Assembly: GCA_034620365.1 (NCBI GenBank)
Contig: JAQGEQ010000204.1
Coordinates: forward strand, 734,637-798,636
DNA from: Pegea sp. RAD2-039
Taxonomy: Eukaryota > Chordata > Thaliacea > Salpida > Salpidae
Direction: 5' to 3'
DNA: 64,000 nucleotides
Shown: positions 52,471 through 64,000 of the stretch, piece after piece
Numbering within the stretch: position 1 is the first letter of the stretch
How the letters are laid out: the number at the start of each line of letters is the position of its first letter
Notes under the pieces: generated by a model
What the model was told of the DNA's origin: nothing
What the model saw: only the letters and a program-made list of their open reading frames with translations
Databases searched by the model: none
Program-made: the position numbers and the translations under genes

Positions 52471-55400
52471 ATGAAGGGGAGATGAAAAAAGAAAAAAAGA
52501 AGAAAGGAAAGAGGCAAAAGAAATTTTTTCTTTAAACGTTTTTGGTGGATAAATCTTTCTAGTAACATAAAATGATAATAAAAGTTTTTATCTGATTATA
52601 TTTTACAGGCCGGGCAGAAGCTGTTTCTACGATTCTCTTTTATTTGATTTTGTACATATAAAAAGTTGGACATTTTGGAATCTTAATTTATCATCAAAGT
52701 TAAATTGAAACATTTAAAAAGTTGTAAGCTTTCTGTAACTCCGAACTAACTTTATTTCCTACTTCTGTAATTTTTGTGTTTTGGTAATACTTGTCAAAAT
52801 AAATAGTCAGTTGCTTAAGCAATAGCATCAACAAGGTTGTTACCACTAAATTAATCCACATTAAAATTTTTATAGTGTTTCAATCTAAGTTACATTTAAT
52901 AAAAATACTCGCAAGAGATGTGTTTTCAAATGTGAAACATTTTGAAATTTTACTTATCTACCTTTTTAGCTTTATTGTACTATAAAAATAATTTTAATCA
53001 AAGTATCTTTTTATTAATGTAGTTTATTTTTCAATAAAACTGGCACCTATTAAATGATATAATTAAACATATGCCTCACTGAAAATAGTGTACACTACAT
53101 AATACGGAGACTTTTTGCGAGTCTTCAACTATTTGTTTGATATTAAACACATTTATATACTTTTATGTTCAGTGTCATATAGACCTGTATTTGCAAATCA
53201 TTTTAGTTTGAATTTTGTCATATCTAGTAAAACACTCGTTATGGATTTAAGTTTTAAGGTTTACAGAATAAAGTTGGAGTTTCTACTTAAGAAAAGATAA
53301 GGAATACGATCAAGTTGAAACTACTGAGCTAAACTTAAAGTAAAAGAAAACTACTCCGTGTTAATAAATATCGTTGTTTTTAAAATTCATCAGCAAAATT
53401 TATATTTTGTTAAAGCATTTATAATGACAAGCAGCAGTTATATTGATATAATCTTATACTTAATTGAACTGACTTTGAACAGCTTCGTCTACACAAAACG
53501 TTTATAATTGTAAATTGGCAACTAAATTATCTTCCAACTTTTTGCGCTTAATATAAAAAACTAAAACTTGTATATTTTTAGGCATAAAATTTGTTTAGAC
53601 TAAAAATTTAAGTAAAATCACTTTTATTCTTTTGGAGAAATCTTTTTTGAAAATATAAGTATTGCAGTTTAGTACAAACAAAGTTGTTTGAAAAATTTGT
53701 TACTGAAAACCTTTTAGAGAAATTATCACATTTGAAAAAAATTTGATTTGGTTACAATTTTTTAAAATTTAGTCTAGAAAAGTACAAATATTTGGTTGAA
53801 CTCGGCTGTGGTTATTTAAACATCGTAGAAATGTAGAATAAACAAATTAGACATAATTAAAATAACATTTTTTAATGCGTTTGTCGTAATTTATGCTTTC
53901 TCTCATGTTTTCGACGGTCTTTATAAAGATTCTATTAGTTTGTAAGAAGTATTTGTTGTTTAACGTCGTTTTCAAACTGATTAATATATTTTCTAGTAAG
54001 AAAATTGAGCTTTATAAATTTATATTTCTGTATTAATTCAAGAATAAGTTAATATAAAAATATCACAAACACAGTATAAACACAAGTTCTTAAAAAGTTT
54101 TGAAATAATAATTTAACTGCTCATATGATTTCATATAGGTAATTTTGATAGATTATATTAAAAACAAACTTTAATTAATTGTTTTTAAACAAAATTTTAT
54201 TTATAGAGAGATGCTACTATTTTTGTTTTACTAAATTGAATAGATGGATTAATCTGTGTTCGGTACCGACTGTTGCAAATGTGATTATGTAAGTAACAGA
54301 CACTTACAAGTTATAAACACATAGCTATAATTCTTTATTTAACAAAACGACAAAAACCTCAGCACAATAAACAGCAGAAAATTTAGCTGATTGAACTTAA
54401 ATAATAAAACCACTTAATTAATCTTTAATCAATTGTTCTAGTGACATGAAGCGGTATAATAAAAAAAAGTGATAAAAATTACAAACTGAAAATTTACTTT
54501 TAAATTAGTTAAATATAAATTAGCTTAAAACTTTGATTCTTTTTTATTTGTCGAAGCATTAATTGGCTTAAGTAAAAACTGGTACTTTAATAACGTTCTT
54601 AACACAATAATCTTAAACATTTTTCTGCATACAGCCTTTTAAACATTAGACTTTATGATTTCATCAAAAAATAATGAATAGTAAACATTATAATGTTAGA
54701 GAAAATCTTATTTAAACAAATATAGATATCATTATGACTTGCTAGCTGTTTTAGTCTTTGGATTCTCTGCAAAAATGTTTAACAAATTGTATTTTTACTG
54801 GTTTACCTATTACAGAATGTTGCTAACATCTAATCATAAAATTTGCAACTAAAATGATATTTCTCAGAAACAAGACTAGTTTTGTATATATTTGTATCCG
54901 GAGTGCATAAAATAAAACAGAAAATATTTTGTATACATAACATCACAAGTCTAAAGGTATCAGCAATATTTTTTTAAGTACTTATCTGTTTAGATTATAA
55001 ATTAAAGTTCATTAGAATCACAAAAAAAACTTAAAAGTTAAAAGAACTTTTTAATGTGTCGACTTTTTTAATAGTCTGATAAATATTATTTAAAAATACA
55101 CAATTCTAGTTTTTTGATCAAATTGATTATCCTTTAATAAATGAAATTTTTGCTTAAACCATCAATGAAAATTAAAAGTTCATTAACAAGGCTTTGAAGA
55201 AACTATAAAGTAGATCTTTCTATCATCATTTTGAGTAAACTAAATAGATGAATTTTTTAATTTTTCTAGATAAAAACAGTTTAATAACTTTTAATTAATG
55301 ATTTGTATTAAATAATTTTGAGCAATAATTTTATTATATCATAAAATATTGAATGAAACCTGAAAATAGTAGTACTATTGAGTAAAGATCTTATTCGAAC

Positions 55401-57339
55401 GTTATGATGTCTGTATGATATTATAAAAACCAATTGTGAGATATTTTACGTTTGCTGCAGTTGTTAGTTTTAGTTAAGTATAGATTTTTAAATTAAAAAC
55501 AGATAAAATTTTGTTTGAAAATTTTGATTTATAAGGTTCATCGTTTGAAGATAAAGAATTTTTTAAAATAGCCTTTATTTTATTACTTATTATGATTTCA
55601 TGAACTTTCAAAAGTAAGAATCAATACAAAATGATAAAGTAATAGTTAGAGTCAAATTTTAATACAAATATTTTTATAAAATTTGTCGAAGATAAATAAT
55701 GACTAATAGTAAATTCTTCACTCAAGAAATATCTTGAGAAATTATTCTTTGTTTCTCACATTAACGATCGTAATGTCTATCAACATAGTTTTACCAAGTA
55801 GTAGTTTTTACTGATAATTTATCTATTATCATTTGACTTATCTTTCAATTCCGTCATACAAAAAACAAAAAGCAATTTAACTACTTTAAATTTATCAAAC
55901 TTTGTATTAAAAAATTTGTAAAATAAAATTAAAATTTTTCTTACAGTAAACATAACCAACCACATTTTAATAAAAAGATTTTTGTAAACTCTAAAAACAT
56001 CATTTTTCATGCAGTTCTGGTTACACTTGCGTATATTTTACTTGTCACATGCGATCAATGTTTAGCAAAATAAAATAAGTGATAGCAAAAGTATATTTAT
56101 TGTAGACTTCAAAACAAGTTACTAATTTTTAGCAAACTAGAAGGTTTCCTCTTTTTCTTTTTTATTTATAAGAATTACATCAGCAAGTGTTAACTTTTTA
56201 CTTTTCGTGTGATGATTATTAAAAGTTGCCCTAACTAAATATTTTTAAATATTCAAAATTTTTTATGTTTATACTAACTTTCAGATAATTTTATATTACA
56301 TTTGAGTTAATAATTCTGATCCAATACATTTTATAAGAAACTTTTTATAAAGAAACAGCTAAATATTTTTCAATAATGACAAAAAGATTATAATTTGTAA
56401 TACGACTCAGCAAAATAATTTTCTTATTTATACACGCTAAGCAATTCTATTTAGCGATTTGTTGAGTTTTGTGATCATTTGTTCAACAATCATCAGACTA
56501 AAACATTAAAAAGTTTTATTCTAGGCTATTATTATACTTAAGGTTGGTTTTTTTTCAAATATATTGCACAAAAGTACTATATTTTTTAAAGTTGATTAAG
56601 GCGATTCGGTTTTTCGTACAGTAAAAAGTCATTGACCAAAAAAGTTGTGAGTTAGTGACCACAAATGCTGAAGATACGTCATCACAATTACTCAAAATGA
56701 TTGATTCAGTGCATAATTGCATTCAGCGTATGTTTCTAAAAATGTAATTTACTAAGTCATTTCACAAGAAGTAAAACATATTTGATACATATAAACTAAT
56801 CAATCAAAAACAAATTTTTTAATTTAAAGCTCATACTGTGTGAAATTTCTTTTGAAATATTTGCAAATACCTCGTTTGAATTGTTGGACAATAACACATT
56901 TAAACAAAACAATTTTTATATAAACTGGTAGTTGAAAATATCATGAAAGTATCAGAAAAGTTTTGGTTTCAAATTTAATAGAATTTATTTTAATCAAAGT
57001 TTTTCAAATTTCCGATTTTATATATTTAAATATTTACGATATTTAAAGAATGCTTTATTTAAAGAATGATTTATGCTATAATTCAGTTTGTTTGGTGTTA
57101 TATAAATGGCTATAATTAGTAATTTCATCCTATAATGAGTGATAACCATAATATAATAATCATAACCACAATCATAGTAATGATTATCAAAATTCGATCT
57201 ATTTTATATAAAAATCATAAATAAAATTACAAATGTTCAATGAATTTGATTTTAAACATATTTTTTTCTTTTAATAAGATTGATACAAACTGACTGATTC
57301 TTAATTTAATTATACTGCCTTAACTTTAAACATAAGAAA

Positions 57340-57758
57340 GAGATGAAGCTTTCTCCGACCTTTATTTTGGCCCATTTTTTTGGCTAAGAGTAGCAAATAA
57401 GTGCCAGGGAAGAAATTATGGGTATCTAGCTATTGCCGATACATCAGGATTCCACTCTTTGCACCAGCCAGGTTATACAGCGGAACAGAAGGACTTATAC
57501 AGCTACACCCGGCTGGCGTCACAGGAGCTTCCAGAACGACACGGAGTACAGTGACGAACTACTTACTGGCCTCCAACCCTAGCTTTGAATTCGGAGCGTT
57601 GCATCTCCCAGAAGTATTATCATTTTACCAGACTTACAGAGCTTTTCTACTCTGATTTCTTATATGAACTTGTCACTAATATGTGACCACCTGGAATTTA
57701 ACCCGGGACCCTGCGCTTGCTAGGCAGATATAGTAACTATAAACATAACTAACCACAT
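57340..57758 (-). mobile_element. tRNA-derived SINE, degenerate
   Basis: Read on the minus strand, 57758 to about 57689 resembles a decayed tRNA. A GGTTAGTTATG... region sits where the A box would be, then ATCTGCCTAGCAAGCGCAGG in the anticodon-arm position, then a B-box-like GGGTTAAATTCC preceded by GTCCC. The following 350 bases (57340-57690) are much less AT-rich than their surroundings and would be the SINE body. Substitutions in both boxes suggest it is inactive. Exact ends and target-site duplications were not found. Confidence 0.5.
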
Positions 57759-59655
57759 TAATGAAATAAATATACACACTAAAATTCACTTTTCAAAAAA
57801 TTAAAACCAGTATGTATGCTTTTAAAAAACAAACAGCTATTTAAAAATATTAAAAAATATTAATTTAGTTTCTATAAATTGTGCTGCATACAAAGTTAGA
57901 AACAGTTTTTTAAAGAATTATAAGTTCATAAGTGTTTGCTGACTGAAAAGATGTACAATTAAATTATAAATTTTAAGCTAACTTTTACATACTTAGAAAG
58001 TTTAAATGTAGCATACTCAAATCGTGAAACACAAAATATACCTCTCTGACTATCTATAAAGAGTAATTTTAGATTTTGCCAAAACTTTGTATTTAGATAA
58101 TTTATTCATCTCTTTGCTTTTGTGCATAAAACCTAAACAAAATACTTGTTGTATATATGTATACCACAAACGGCTTTTTGGAGATTAAAAAAAAGAATTT
58201 CTTTTCAATGTTATGCAGCTGAATGCTACAAGGTGAAGTATTTCATTTACAAACTAATGATTCATAGAAATAACAGTTGTTTGTTAGCAATTTATTTTAT
58301 AAATAAGATTTTCATAAACTTGAAGACTACTTTTTCATAATTTACTACAAAAATTAGAACAACTTAAACTAATGACAAATAAAATTGTGACAATCCATCA
58401 GAAAGAAACAATCTTTTGTTTACTAAATAAACAGCAGACAAAAATGAACTCAGCTGCACGAATAGATTTAGGCTATAAATTTGTCAAAAATGTAAATGAT
58501 TTAAAGGCGAACATTAAAAATTCTTTTTTATCATAACTTTGTAAAAGTATTTAGCTGAATAGCCATGTTGACAAAAACAAGAAAAATCTTCAAAATATTT
58601 ATTAAATCAGTTTGTAATAGTTATACAAATTTAAAAGGTGATAGTTTCTACGAAAAAGCATGTCATGTAAAAAATCCAACCGAAAGTTAATATCAAGTTT
58701 CTCCAATCAAGGTAAGTACGACAGATTGTGCTAAAAAAAATTTTCTTTTATTATTAACCTAGTATTAACAGTTGCATAAGCTGTATTCTATAAAATTCTA
58801 ATGAATTGTGAAAAATTGTATAAACAATTTAGATCAGCTAAATATGTTAGAAGTTTAACTTACATCAAATATTTTGTCATTCTTAATTGAGAGCAAAGTG
58901 CTTAACTTTAATGTGTAGAAAATTTTCAATTAGAAAACTTTTAAATTAGAAGAAAACGATAAATTTTTTAAACAAAAATAAAAAAATAAATAAAAAAAAC
59001 TATCTCTATGACGAGTTAATCAAAAGTCTAAAAAAACTTGTAGAGCTACTAAAAAAGAAAACTTAAAATTTTGTAGTAGTAAATTTTACAATTCACCTGA
59101 GCAAATGACGGCAGTTGGGCTCTTAATGGCTGCAAAAAAGTTATTTAATATTAGATTCTTTAACTAAAATTTTTACAGATTTATTGACGTGTTGGTTAAA
59201 TGAAAAATTTGGTAAAAATTTGATAACATTTTTTTTTACCAATTTTGCAAAATCCTGTTATTTTTGAGAGAGTGAATAAACAATTGATGATTTGATAATT
59301 GTTAATTTAAACACAATAGATTTGGAAAAGTTTGTAATTAAAAAAAGTATAATTATTAGTTAGTAAAACAACTAACAACAATATTATTAATCAAATTGTT
59401 TCAATGTGAATGTTGTAGTAAATATAAACTAATTCTTAAAACAATTTATTTAAATAGTAAAGGAATTTATGTCTTTATGTCTCAAAAGCATATTTCACAT
59501 CAAGTTGTTTGATAAAAAGATGAATTAAATTTCTGAAATAGTAGATTTATATTATATTATGTAAAAAGAAGTTTTTGCATTGGCCTTTAAAATAACTTTT
59601 GATTATTTACAAACGCTTATCATTTGATTATTGAAAGTAATCATCACCGAGCAAA

Positions 59656-62600
59656 TTATACAACGGTAAAAGTTTTTATACAAACCGTAGATTTTGTTGC
59701 CTTTTCAATCTTAAACGAATGTTTTCTTCGTCTCTTTTTCTTAATTATAGTTATAATTACTATTCCTGCAGTAGTTATTGCAATAAATGATGTGACGATG
59801 ATAAATACAAACATCCAGGCTAAAAAATTAAAGTCTTATGAGATATTTGTGAACTAGTTGATTTAGTTAATTAGTTAATAAATAAAAAATACTAAGTTTC
59901 AACAGTTTTTAAAATAGATTAAATCATATAATTTATTTGAAGCAACAGAAACAAATTTTGCAATAATAAAATTCGTAAAAATATTTAAAAAAAATTCAAT
60001 AAATTTAAACTTTTGGAATAAACTAAAAAAAAGAATAAAATGAATTTTTGAAGCTTACGGTTTTCACAATTGTCACCAGAAAACGTTTTTATGCATGAAC
60101 AAGAACCAAGAGGATCATTTATGTCAATTTTACAAACTCCAAACGGATAATTGCAATCATCATTATCAGTACAAATTATTTCTTAAAAGTTGAAAACTGA
60201 TTTTTTTTTTAATTTTTAGATAAATTTAAATGCAATTAAAAGCAATAAACTAGTTAATTCTAATAGTTTATCATTAATCTAAATTTATTACATTTAATTT
60301 ATTTGCTTTCTGACAAGCTATGAAACACTATTTTTAAAAATGACGAAATAACAGCTTTGAAAATAAGTTTGGTACAATTTAAGTTTTAACATTTTTATCA
60401 TATTTTTGTTTTTGTTTTATGTATCTATAAGTATTAATGCTTTAAAATAATTACCCTGACATGCTATATAACTTTCTAGCGTATTGAGAAAGTTTGGTTT
60501 ACAAGTACAATGCCGAACATTTTGTTTAATAACACAAGTAGTAGATTTGTCGTCACAAGAATAATCCTCGCATAGAAACTCATCATTACCTGAAAAATAG
60601 GTTTTATATCTTGGCCTGAACTATATGGAAAATTAATTTTTTTTGAAATCTTAAAAAATTTGTCATCAACAAATTTGTAGCTACTTTTTATAAAGTAATG
60701 ATAATGACTCTATCGAACTTTATTTAAATTTGCAAGAAAGCTAATAACAATGATAAGTATACCATTACAAGCTAATACATAATACAAGCTACCTTTAGCA
60801 CAGTCTATTATCGAATAACTCAGGCCTATAAGAGAATGAAGAATAACATATTTACGTCAGCGGCAAAATACTTTACTGTTATGCTACATATATTTATATT
60901 AAAATATAGTTTTTTATTAAAATTGTATACTACTAAGTTGTGTATTAATTTTAGCTGATGACAATAGAACAAACAAAATCAGTTTTTAAATGAATTTTTG
61001 GATAATTGAAAACAAGCGAGTTTAATTTAGAGCTGAAACAAGTCAATTAAATAACTTTATTTCTGTTTATCTTAAAAATGTTTGAAGTATTGAAATCAGG
61101 TTTCTCATTAATATAATTTTACATCAAACATCATCAATGAAATTTTCATTTAATGAAGCAAAAAATATTAGTTATTATTAATAGTTATATTTGTTCATTT
61201 AAAAAAGTACCTCAGCTAAGAGTACATAACCTAAGATGAAATTTCAACAATAAAATTTAAGCTTTACTTTTAATTAGTTTCTTATAAGTTTAGTAGTAAA
61301 CTAATCAAAAACAAACTTTAGATTAATTAGTAAATTATAACAAAAATTATTGGTTACGTAGTAAAATCTCTAATTATTTTTTGATTAAAAGTAAATTATT
61401 AAGTATGTCAACAAACATACCCCCAAAATTGTGTACAGTTTCATTAGTATCCACAACGAATACTGTGCTGCTTCCATTTATAGAACAGTATTCATTAACA
61501 CACTAAAATATTTCAAGATTACTGTTAAATTGTAACCTTATAGTCAATGGGAAATGAATTCCCTCTACAAAGTTTTTTGTAATTTTTATCAAAATAATTT
61601 TTATCAATAGATTTTTTTCAATAGATTTTTTTCATGACATATAGATAAACAAAGCTAAAAACATAGAAAGAAATTATTATGTGTTCGTAACAAAAACAGC
61701 CATTTAAAGAATAATTTATTTAAAGAAGATAAATGTAAAAAAACTCAGTTTAAAAAAAACTAAAAAAAAACTTACGTTATTCTCTATGAAAACCTTTAAA
61801 TTATCTTCTATTATAGATGAGTTTACGTCAGATTTTCTCAGAAAAATAAGCTTATAATCCCAGTTTTCAATATTGTTAATCTGTGTCGGTTTTTCAGCAA
61901 CTTCAACATTTAAAAGACCAGAAACATCTTCATTGGCATCAAAAACCTTTGATACAGTGATAAAAAGATGAAACATAAGACAAAACTCATTAAACAAATT
62001 TAAAAATTAGCAAAAAAATAATACAGCACAAAATTTAAAATAACAAAGATAGAGTTGACAAAGTTTTCAGGCCAGGTGATCAAACTAAAAACTGAGAAAT
62101 AAACTAGAAAAAAGTGCAAGCTATAAATTAAACAAAATAATATTCTCAAAAACAATATTTTCAAAAAACTTACAAAATTCTTAACAAACTTTCGTCGATC
62201 AGAAAAAATTCTTGTATCAGTAAAGCTACGAGTAGCAAAAAGACTAAATGAAAAAGCTCCCCCAAATTGTAAGACTGTAAAGAAATCTTAGTTATAAAAA
62301 GAAAAAAAAAACAAAATGCACCTTGTTCACATGAAAATGAAAACTCCGTATACAAAGGATAAGAACCAGGAACACAAACACAAGAGAAGTTCTCACTACG
62401 CTGATCACAAAAGCTTTCCGACGGACAATCAACAGAATTTAGGCAGCGAACAACTAAAATTTTTTAATATTGATAAAAAATTAATAAATCTAAAATAATA
62501 TTCTAGAAAAAATATAAGAATCAAATCACTTGAAGACTGTTCAGTCAACATAGAAGAGGAAGGATTTGTTTCAACCGAGGTTGTCGTGATCGTAAAAGTT

Positions 62601-64000
62601 GTATAAAAATCATTTGTATTTTGTTCTGTTGTTATCAAATCACTTGTAGATTCTAGAGTGCTTGCTGTAGTAGAATCAACTGTTGTTTCTACTCTTGTTG
62701 TACTTATTGGAACAGTTGTAGAAGAATCACTTGTAGTTTGTTCTGTTGTTATCAAATCACTTGTAGATTCTAGAGAGCTTGCTGTAGTAGCATCAACTGT
62801 TGTTTCTACTCTTGTTGTACTTATTGGAACAGTTGTAGAAGAATCACTTGTAGTTTGTTCTGTTGTTATCAAATCACTTGTAGATTCTAGAGTGCTTGCT
62901 GTAGTAGCATCAACTGTTGTTTCTACTTTTGTTGTACTTATTGGAACAGTTGTAGAAGAATCACTTGTAGTTTGTTCTGTTGTTATCAAATCACTTGTAG
63001 ATTCTAGAGTGCTTGCTGTAGTAGCATCAACTGTTGTTTCTACTCTTGTTGTACTTATTGGAACAGTTGTAGAAGAATCACTTGTAGTTTGTTCTGTTGT
63101 TATCAAATCACTTGTAGATTCTATAGTGCTTGCTGTAGTAGCATCAACTGTTGTTTCTACTCTTGTTGTACTTATTGGAACAGTTGTAGAAGAATCACTT
63201 GTAGTTTGTTCTGTTGTTATTAAATCACTTGTAGATTTTAGAGTGCTTGCTGTAGTAGCATCAACTGTTGTTTCTACTCTTGTTGTACTTATTGGAACAG
63301 TTGTAGAAGAATCACTTGTAGTTTGTTCTGTTGTTATCAAATCACTTGTAGATTCTAGAGTGCTTGCTGTAGTAGCATCAACTGTTGTTTCTACTCTTGT
63401 TGTACTTATTGGAACAGTTGTAGAAGAATCACTTGTAGTTTGTTCTGTTGTTATCAAATCACTTATAGATTCTAGAGTGCTTGCTGTAGTAGCATCAACT
63501 GTTGTTTCTACTCTTGTTGTACTTATTGGAACAGTTGTAGAAGAATCACTTGTAGTTTGTTCTGTTGTTATCAAATAACTTGTAGATTCTAGAGTGCTTG
63601 CTGTAGTAGCATCAACTGTTGTTTTTACTTTTGTTGTACTTATTGGAACAGTTGTAGAAGAATCACTTGTAGTTTGTTCTGTTGTTATCAAATCACTTGT
63701 AGATTCTAGAGTGCTTGCTGTAGTAGTATCAACTGTTGTTTCTACTCTTGTTGTACTTATTGGAACAGTTGTAGAAGAATCACTTGTAGTTTGTTCTGTT
63801 GTTATCAAATCACTTGTAGATTCTAGAGTGCTTGCTGTAGTAGTATCAACTGTTGTTTCTACTCTTGTTGTACTTATTGGAACAGATGTAGAAGAATCAC
63901 TTGTAGTTTGTTCTGTTGTTATCAAATCAATTGTAGATTCTAGAGTGCTTGCTGTAGTAGCATCAACTGTTGTTTCTACTCTTGTTGTACTTATTGGAAC
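59656..64000 (-). CDS. MUC13-like transmembrane mucin with SEA and EGF modules, 3' part; runs off the right edge
   Basis: Exons: 64000 (open) to 62530, then 62322-62453, 62174-62274, 61776-61946, 61421-61502, 60793-60825, 60455-60589, 60059-60181 and 59656-59819, all in phase. Order of the encoded parts: Thr/Ser-rich mucin repeats; an EGF-like module (CLNSVDCPSESFC, then CVC); a SEA-like domain (FGGAFSFSLFATRSFTDTRI to IIEDNLKVFIENN) without a visible G-SVVV autocleavage site; two further cysteine-rich EGF-like modules (YSCDDKSTTC, CTDNDDC to CSCIKTFSGDNC); one transmembrane helix (WMFVFIIVTSFIAITTAGIV); a KKKRRRKH stop-transfer/ERM-type cluster; and a tail ending TVV, a class I PDZ ligand. 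This matches the layout of vertebrate MUC13. It is probably an O-glycosylated apical surface protein. The signal peptide lies outside the window. Confidence 0.8.
62628..64000 (-). repeat. 117-bp coding minisatellite (39-residue mucin repeat, about 11.7 copies)
   Basis: Near-identical 117-bp units in tandem encode a 39-residue Thr/Ser repeat (for example TTVPISTTRVETTVDATTAS, then TLESTSDLITTEQTTSDSS). Units differ by single substitutions (TLKS, TIES, SSLES, TTSYLI forms). The unit nearest the EGF exon (toward 62530) is the most diverged. The array continues past the right edge. The high identity suggests recent expansion or gene conversion, and copy number probably varies between alleles. Confidence 0.95.

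Larger units (their letters stand above)
51191..59655. other. Long AT-rich gene-poor region
   Basis: Holds the CpG-rich island at 52050-52470 and the SINE-like element at 57340-57758. The rest is homogeneous AT-rich DNA with only short random open frames; the 3' UTR of the mucin gene should occupy its right end. No exon recognised. Confidence 0.45.

Noticed and set aside
55819..56010. Short minus-strand open frame in the gene-poor region
   Set aside because: Low-complexity Lys/Phe/Asn composition typical of random AT-rich sequence; no supporting signals.
57401..57655. 84-codon plus-strand open frame
   Set aside because: Lies inside the SINE-like element; no similarity to a protein family that I recognise.
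62658..63578. 306-codon plus-strand open frame rich in Val
   Set aside because: It is the antisense shadow of the 117-bp mucin repeat; one unit without a stop in this frame, multiplied, explains it.

Overview
This window is animal nuclear DNA. It is strongly AT-rich (about 70% by eye), and most genes are split by many short GT-AG introns, commonly 40-500 bp. Naked cuticle, an Ig-domain receptor-like gene, a mucin with SEA and EGF modules, a class I GLUT and MED15 with a KIX domain together indicate an invertebrate metazoan. I cannot name the species. The His-rich end of the Nkd protein and the MUC13-like mucin would fit a tunicate or another soft-bodied invertebrate, but this is a weak inference. 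I found no bacterial genes, CRISPR arrays, rRNA genes or intact tRNA genes. Gene models below were assembled by hand from splice sites, reading phase and remembered family alignments; no transcript evidence was available.

Layout: an Ig-superfamily gene with a signal peptide runs off the left edge (1-2743, minus). A head-to-head spacer separates it from POT1 (4313-9070, plus; 18 exons). POT1 converges on CHMP1A (9241-11605, minus; 7 exons). An AT-rich spacer leads to a cytohesin whose whole coding region is one exon (13527-14723, plus). ANAPC13 (15545-15963, plus; 3 exons) converges on MED15 (16142-19754, minus; 13 exons). An unrecognised membrane-protein gene follows (20403-20936 and probably further right, minus). 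A class I glucose-transporter gene occupies 22547-26201 (minus; 9 exons), and NDUFAF7 lies at 29200-31661 (plus; 6 exons). After a gene-poor 5 kb comes a naked cuticle homologue (36630-48909, minus; 7 exons, introns up to 5.2 kb). The 10.7 kb beyond it has CpG-rich islands, one candidate two-exon small gene (50940-51190) and a decayed tRNA-derived SINE. A MUC13-like transmembrane mucin (59656 to beyond 64000, minus) closes the window with about 11.7 copies of a 117-bp minisatellite.

The genes are mostly unrelated housekeeping and signalling functions: telomere capping, ESCRT-III, Arf activation, APC/C, Mediator, sugar uptake, complex I assembly and Wnt feedback. They do not form an operon or an obvious pathway cluster. 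The points most worth checking are a POT1 with an apparent extra OB-like segment, an Nkd whose EF-hand calcium loop is shortened, two altered sugar-contact residues and an in-frame 66-nt intron in the GLUT, the single-exon cytohesin with an unusual PH-domain loop, the MUC13-like architecture with a PDZ-ligand tail, and a possible undescribed small gene upstream of nkd.
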